From Pontibacter vulgaris (GTDB lineage: Bacteria; Bacteroidota; Bacteroidia; Cytophagales; Hymenobacteraceae), in NCBI RefSeq assembly GCF_022758145.1, contig NZ_JAJVDH010000002.1, positions 1 to 64,000 on the forward strand: 64,000 nt of DNA, written 5' to 3'. Position 1 is the stretch's first letter. Each line of letters starts with the position of its first letter. Shown piece after piece: positions 61,912 to 64,000 of the stretch. The notes beneath the pieces were generated by a model. That model ran no database searches and was not told where the DNA came from. It saw only the letters and a list, made by a program, of their open reading frames with translations. The position numbers and the translations under genes were made by a program.

Positions 61912-63744
61912 TTGGCAACTCCAACTCCTATACTTAAAGTCACAGATTTAGAAACTGTTTTCACCACGCACCGCGGCACTACCAAAGCTGTGGATAAGGT
62001 ATCGTTTGAAGTATACCCCGGCGAGACAGTGGCTATAGTTGGGGAGTCTGGTTCAGGCAAATCGGTAACATCGCTTTCAGTAATGCGGCTTATCAATACA
62101 CCGCCGGGCAGGATAGCAGGAGGAACGGCTATTTTCCAGTCAGAAAAGTTCGGGGAAGTAGACCTTTTCCAGTTGCCGGAAAAGCAGATGCAGCAGATCC
62201 GAGGGAATGATATTTCGATGATATTTCAGGAGCCGATGTCGTCGCTGAACCCGGTTTATACTTGTGGAAAACAGGTAGCTGAGGTCTTGCTGCTCCATAC
62301 TAATATTTCAGAAAAAGAAGCCAGAGAGCGAACTATAGCCCTTTTTGAGAAAGCAAAACTGCCACGGCCGGAGAAAATTTACAACGCTTATCCACATGAA
62401 ATTTCGGGTGGGCAGAAGCAGCGCGTAATGATTGCCATGGCCATGGCCTGTGAACCAAGTATACTTATCGCCGATGAGCCAACTACTGCCCTGGACGTAA
62501 CGGTACAGGCGCGAATGCTGCAATTAATAGATGAGCTACGTGTAAAAGAGAATACAGCTGTATTGTTCATCACCCACGATTTGGGTGTTGTGGCCGAGAT
62601 TGCTGACCGCATATTGGTCATGTATAAAGGCAAACTTGTAGAGCAGGGTAAGGTGATGGATATCTTTACAAATCCGCAGCACCCCTATACCAAAGGGCTG
62701 CTGGCCTGCCGACCGAAGCTATCAGCTAAAGCCCAGTCTATACTTCCTACTGTATCTGATTTTATGGTGGAAGACGAGTTTGGTGACATCATCGAAAGAA
62801 AGCAGCAGGCATATGAGCCGTCGTTAGCCGATGTGGTGAACAGCTATGTAGGCACCGTTACCGATATAAAACACCAGCAGGAAAACCGCGAGAAGCCACC
62901 GTTGCTTAAAGTAGAGAATTTGAAAGTATACTTCCCGATAAAAAAGGGTTTCTTTGGCCGTACTACTGATTATGTAAAGGCAGTAGATGGTGTAAGCTTT
63001 ACAGTTAATCCCGGCGAAACAATAGGTCTGGTTGGCGAATCGGGTTGTGGAAAAACTACATTGGGCCGTACCTTGCTTAGATTGGTAGAGCCAACAGAAG
63101 GAAGTATAATATTTAATGGCCGTGATATAGCCCAGCTTAGTTCAGAAGAGCTCCGCAAAAGCCGCCGCGATTTCCAAATGATCTTCCAGGATCCATATGC
63201 TTCGCTTAACCCGATGCATACTGTAGGCGAAGCTATCATGGAGCCGATGCGTGTGCATAACCTATATGCCAACGATAAAGAACGCAAAGCCAAAGCTATG
63301 GAACTGCTTGAGAAGGTGGGACTTCTGCCTGATCACTTCCAGCGTTATCCACATGAGTTTTCGGGCGGTCAGCGACAGCGTATATGTATTGCCAGGGCTT
63401 TAGCATTGCGACCAAAATGCATTATCTGCGATGAATCGGTATCGGCCTTAGATGTATCGGTGCAGGCGCAGGTACTTAATTTGCTGAACCAGCTGAAGCA
63501 AGAATTCCAGATAACCTATATCTTTATTACCCACGACCTGTCGGTTGCCAAGTATATGTCGGACCGTATTCTGGTAATGAGCAAAGGCCAGATCGTGGAG
63601 AGTGGTACTCCAGAGCAATTATACCTGAACCCAAAAGAGGAATACACCCGCACACTTATCAGCGCCATCCCGAAAGGCGAGCCAGAAGATATTATCAAAG
63701 CCCAACAGAAACGGGAGTTAATGAAAGCAGAAGCAGGAATTTAG
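61912..63744 (+). CDS. Peptide ABC transporter ATPase with two fused ATPase domains
   Basis: A 610-residue fusion of two oligopeptide-type ABC ATPase domains. Domain 1 has Walker A GESGSGKS (44-51), signature SGGQKQR and Walker B ILIADEPTTALD. Domain 2 has Walker A GESGCGKT, signature SGGQRQR and CDESVSALD. The organisation matches YejF/GsiA-type proteins, in which one polypeptide powers peptide or glutathione import. No permease or binding protein lies in view; they may be elsewhere. The start appears to be TTG at 61912 within ATTGG. Confidence 0.95.
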   Translation: MATPTPILKVTDLETVFTTHRGTTKAVDKVSFEVYPGETVAIVGESGSGKSVTSLSVMRLINTPPGRIAGGTAIFQSEKFGEVDLFQLPEKQMQQIRGNDISMIFQEPMSSLNPVYTCGKQVAEVLLLHTNISEKEARERTIALFEKAKLPRPEKIYNAYPHEISGGQKQRVMIAMAMACEPSILIADEPTTALDVTVQARMLQLIDELRVKENTAVLFITHDLGVVAEIADRILVMYKGKLVEQGKVMDIFTNPQHPYTKGLLACRPKLSAKAQSILPTVSDFMVEDEFGDIIERKQQAYEPSLADVVNSYVGTVTDIKHQQENREKPPLLKVENLKVYFPIKKGFFGRTTDYVKAVDGVSFTVNPGETIGLVGESGCGKTTLGRTLLRLVEPTEGSIIFNGRDIAQLSSEELRKSRRDFQMIFQDPYASLNPMHTVGEAIMEPMRVHNLYANDKERKAKAMELLEKVGLLPDHFQRYPHEFSGGQRQRICIARALALRPKCIICDESVSALDVSVQAQVLNLLNQLKQEFQITYIFITHDLSVAKYMSDRILVMSKGQIVESGTPEQLYLNPKEEYTRTLISAIPKGEPEDIIKAQQKRELMKAEAGI

Positions 63745-63761
63745 TCCTAACCCAATAGAGT

Positions 63762-64000
63762 ATGGTAAATATTAATGGCATTGTAGCAGCAGTTTATTTG
63801 GCCATTTTTCTATTTACAATATGTATAGTAGTATTTCTGATTGTTGGCTACAAGGTTATTAAGCATAGAAACAAGGTAATTGCCTCTTTATACTTCTTGA
63901 TTTCTCCTGCTTTTATACTTATCGGGATAGCTTTAACTAAATGGCTTCATAATCCTGACTTCATATTAGCCACATTATTTCTTCTGCTATTTTTTAATTC
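63762..64000 (+). CDS. Membrane protein, partial, cut by the right edge
   Basis: An open frame from the ATG at 63762 runs 79 codons to the window end. Three hydrophobic segments are seen (about 5-28, 40-55 and 63-79), separated by a short basic loop (KVIKHRNKVI). No family can be named from this fragment. It starts 18 bases after the ABC ATPase stop, so could be co-transcribed. Confidence 0.6.
   Translation, partial: MVNINGIVAAVYLAIFLFTICIVVFLIVGYKVIKHRNKVIASLYFLISPAFILIGIALTKWLHNPDFILATLFLLLFFN

Noticed and set aside
1-64000. AAGTATA words as -10 promoter elements
   Set aside because: They occur inside many genes in both orientations and do not track gene starts, so a promoter role for the bulk of them is unlikely.

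Overview
The window looks like chromosomal DNA of a Bacteroidota bacterium of the Cytophagales, most likely Hymenobacteraceae (Pontibacter-like). The evidence is a pair of type IX secretion/gliding genes (PorP/SprF-like and gldJ), promoters of the Bacteroidota TAnnTTTG type, many DUF families typical of the phylum (DUF4105, DUF4175, DUF4385), a bacterial eRF1-like gene, and many copies of the word AAGTATA/TATACTT. The genus is inferred from general familiarity, not from a search. I found no tRNA, rRNA, CRISPR array, prophage or insertion sequence.

Layout. 1-1.4 kb: start of a minus-strand surface protein made of 81-residue IPT/TIG repeats, running off the left edge. 1.9-4.3 kb: metallophosphatase, two small hydrophilic proteins and a stress-type SDR. 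4.4-8.2 kb: pterin dehydratase, rsmI, a DUF4105 protein, an inositol monophosphatase and small proteins. 8.3-19 kb: mostly minus-strand genes (MscS channel, radical SAM/SPASM enzyme, eRF1-like protein, TlpA-like protein, radA, CHASE-PAS histidine kinase), with one beta-barrel gene on the plus strand. 19.3-27.7 kb: Mpo1-like protein, membrane protein, a 620-bp repeat-rich gap, a secreted protein, fumC, an AT-rich TIR-like gene followed by a 143-bp palindrome, an msrB-msrB-msrA cluster, a diacylglycerol kinase, a lipoprotein and a DinB protein. 27.8-38.8 kb: DUF4382 lipoprotein, AsmA-like protein, PorP/SprF, gldJ, a class A beta-lactamase-fold hydrolase, comF, an AhpD-like protein and exonuclease III.

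38.9-51.7 kb is the most interesting part. A giant DUF4175 coiled-coil membrane protein, an RsbW-like ATPase and ybeY lead into a perfect 16-bp parS site, then mnmG, a methyltransferase and an Ig-like lipoprotein. A 1.06-kb AT-rich gap follows, with a cluster of DnaA-box-like words and an AT-rich tract. I read this gap as a candidate chromosomal replication origin. A CPA2 antiporter and DUF4385 gene follow.

52-64 kb: a PiT-like transporter, glyS, a soluble sugar dehydrogenase lipoprotein, a 53-residue protein with a phage-like Cys motif, ileS, lspA, a small outer-membrane protein, a two-domain peptide ABC ATPase, and the start of a membrane protein cut by the right edge.

Most genes are housekeeping or envelope genes. 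The best candidates for something unusual are the parS/origin region, the genome-wide iterated heptamer, the orphan TIR-like gene with its adjoining palindrome, and the recombining TIG repeats.
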